From contig JAGDAE010000033.1 in NCBI GenBank assembly GCA_017959645.1, forward strand, positions 1-6,473: a stretch of DNA of 6,473 nt. Reading direction: 5' to 3'. Origin of the DNA: Kiritimatiellia bacterium (GTDB taxonomy: Bacteria; Verrucomicrobiota; Kiritimatiellia; RFP12; UBA1067). The notes beneath the pieces were generated by a model. That model was not told where the DNA came from and searched no databases. It saw only the letters and a program-made list of their open reading frames with translations. Each line of letters begins with the position of its first letter. Position 1 is the first letter of the stretch. Shown piece by piece: positions 5,962 through 6,473 of the stretch. The translations under genes were made by a program, and so were the position numbers.

Positions 5962-6473
5962 TCACCGTATGGAATCGGTATAGAGCGGGTTTCTGAATTC
6001 CGGCGAAATATCTTCGAACGAATCGATCTGCATCGTATCGTCCTCTACCCACCAAACCGGCGGCGCGCCCGCCGAAACGGCAGTGATACGGCAGACTGCA
6101 CATGTGGCGAATCAGCGAAATCCCGGACGCGGCGAACATTGCGAACATCATCCAAGACAAAACCCAATTGTCATCCCCAAGCCGCCTTGATCCGCAAAAT
6201 CGAAGAGCACCGGCCAATCGAAAACGGTCGAGGAACACGCCGACACGACAAGTCCCGCAAACGCTATCCCGGTTCGCGGACTCGACGCGATGCCGGCCAG
6301 CGCCATGCCGATGAAAGCGAACCACGCCCATCCGGCAAGCCATCCGGACTCCGCGAGAAGCGTGATATGAGAGCTTACCCTGGTTCGTATTTCCGGGATG
6401 TCCCGCAGAAGAAACGCCGAAGCGACGGCGCCGGAATTGCCCAGACCCACGCCGTCTGGATTGGCCGCGAACA
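5962..6473 (-). pseudogene. O-antigen ligase/polymerase-like membrane protein, 3' part, apparently frameshifted twice
   Basis: The gene enters from the right edge. Its open frame (6471-6148) shows NPDGVGLGNSG, then SSHITLLAESGWLAGWAWF and hydrophobic helices, resembling the Wzy_C region of O-antigen ligase (WaaL)/polymerase-type inner-membrane proteins that join or polymerise surface polysaccharide. This frame stops at TGA 6150-6148 in the middle of what should be a helix. A second frame continues the hydrophobic run (NWVLSWMMFAMFAASGISLI, about 6166-6107). The original frame then resumes with a convincing hydrophilic tail (PPVWWVEDDTMQIDSFED and on to LYTDSIR), ending at TGA 5964-5962. The likely first break is a lost base in the CCCC run at 6175-6178 or near 6151; the second, an extra base, lies between about 6110 and 6060. 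The breaks compensate, so either the gene is decaying or the sequence has two indel errors. An honest alternative is a protein ending at 6148. Family assignment is moderate because only the C-terminal third is visible. Confidence 0.6.

Noticed and set aside
5786..6343. A 185-codon minus-strand open frame overlapping the PAS gene start
   Set aside because: Only its middle (about 6178-6107) looks like protein, as the displaced helix of the O-antigen-ligase-like gene. The rest is a shadow of that gene, the intergenic region and the PAS gene, and it runs through the PAS promoter.

Overview
The window (6473 bases, GC-rich) looks like chromosomal DNA of an anaerobic Gram-negative bacterium. A pyruvate:ferredoxin oxidoreductase points to anaerobic metabolism, and an O-antigen-ligase-like membrane protein points to a polysaccharide-bearing outer membrane. 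The gene mix and style would fit a PVC-group lineage (Kiritimatiellota/Verrucomicrobiota/Lentisphaerota), but that placement is only a guess. No mobile element, CRISPR array, tRNA or rRNA is visible. Every credible gene lies on the minus strand, so transcription runs from high to low coordinates.

Layout in transcription order. (1) 6473-5962: 3' part of an O-antigen ligase/polymerase-like membrane protein. Its reading frame appears broken twice near the C-terminus, either as a pseudogene or through sequence errors. (2) 5961-5865: short intergenic region with an extended -10 promoter (TGATATAAT) placed so close to the next ATG that the transcript should be leaderless or nearly so. An 8-bp direct repeat at 21-bp spacing flanks the -10. 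(3) 5864-590: four tightly packed genes: a tandem-PAS protein with no output domain, an RluA-family pseudouridine synthase, an AGCS-family sodium:alanine/glycine symporter and a DinG-type iron-sulfur helicase. Junctions are a 10-nt overlap, a 4-nt ATGA overlap and a 6-nt gap, and each downstream ribosome binding site is embedded in or abuts the end of the gene before it. This is an operon-like, translationally coupled array. (4) 589-477: intergenic region with a strong sigma-70-type promoter whose -10 is the core of a perfect 13-bp palindrome. (5) 476-1: 5' part of nifJ, cut by the window edge.

The genes do not form a recognisable pathway. The unit mixes a sensor module, RNA modification, amino-acid uptake and DNA repair beside a central carbon enzyme. 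I found no clear new defence or mobile system. The most useful leads are regulatory (leaderless PAS transcript, direct repeats and the nifJ -10 palindrome), the partnerless PAS protein heading the operon, and the two compensating frame breaks in the O-antigen-ligase-like gene.
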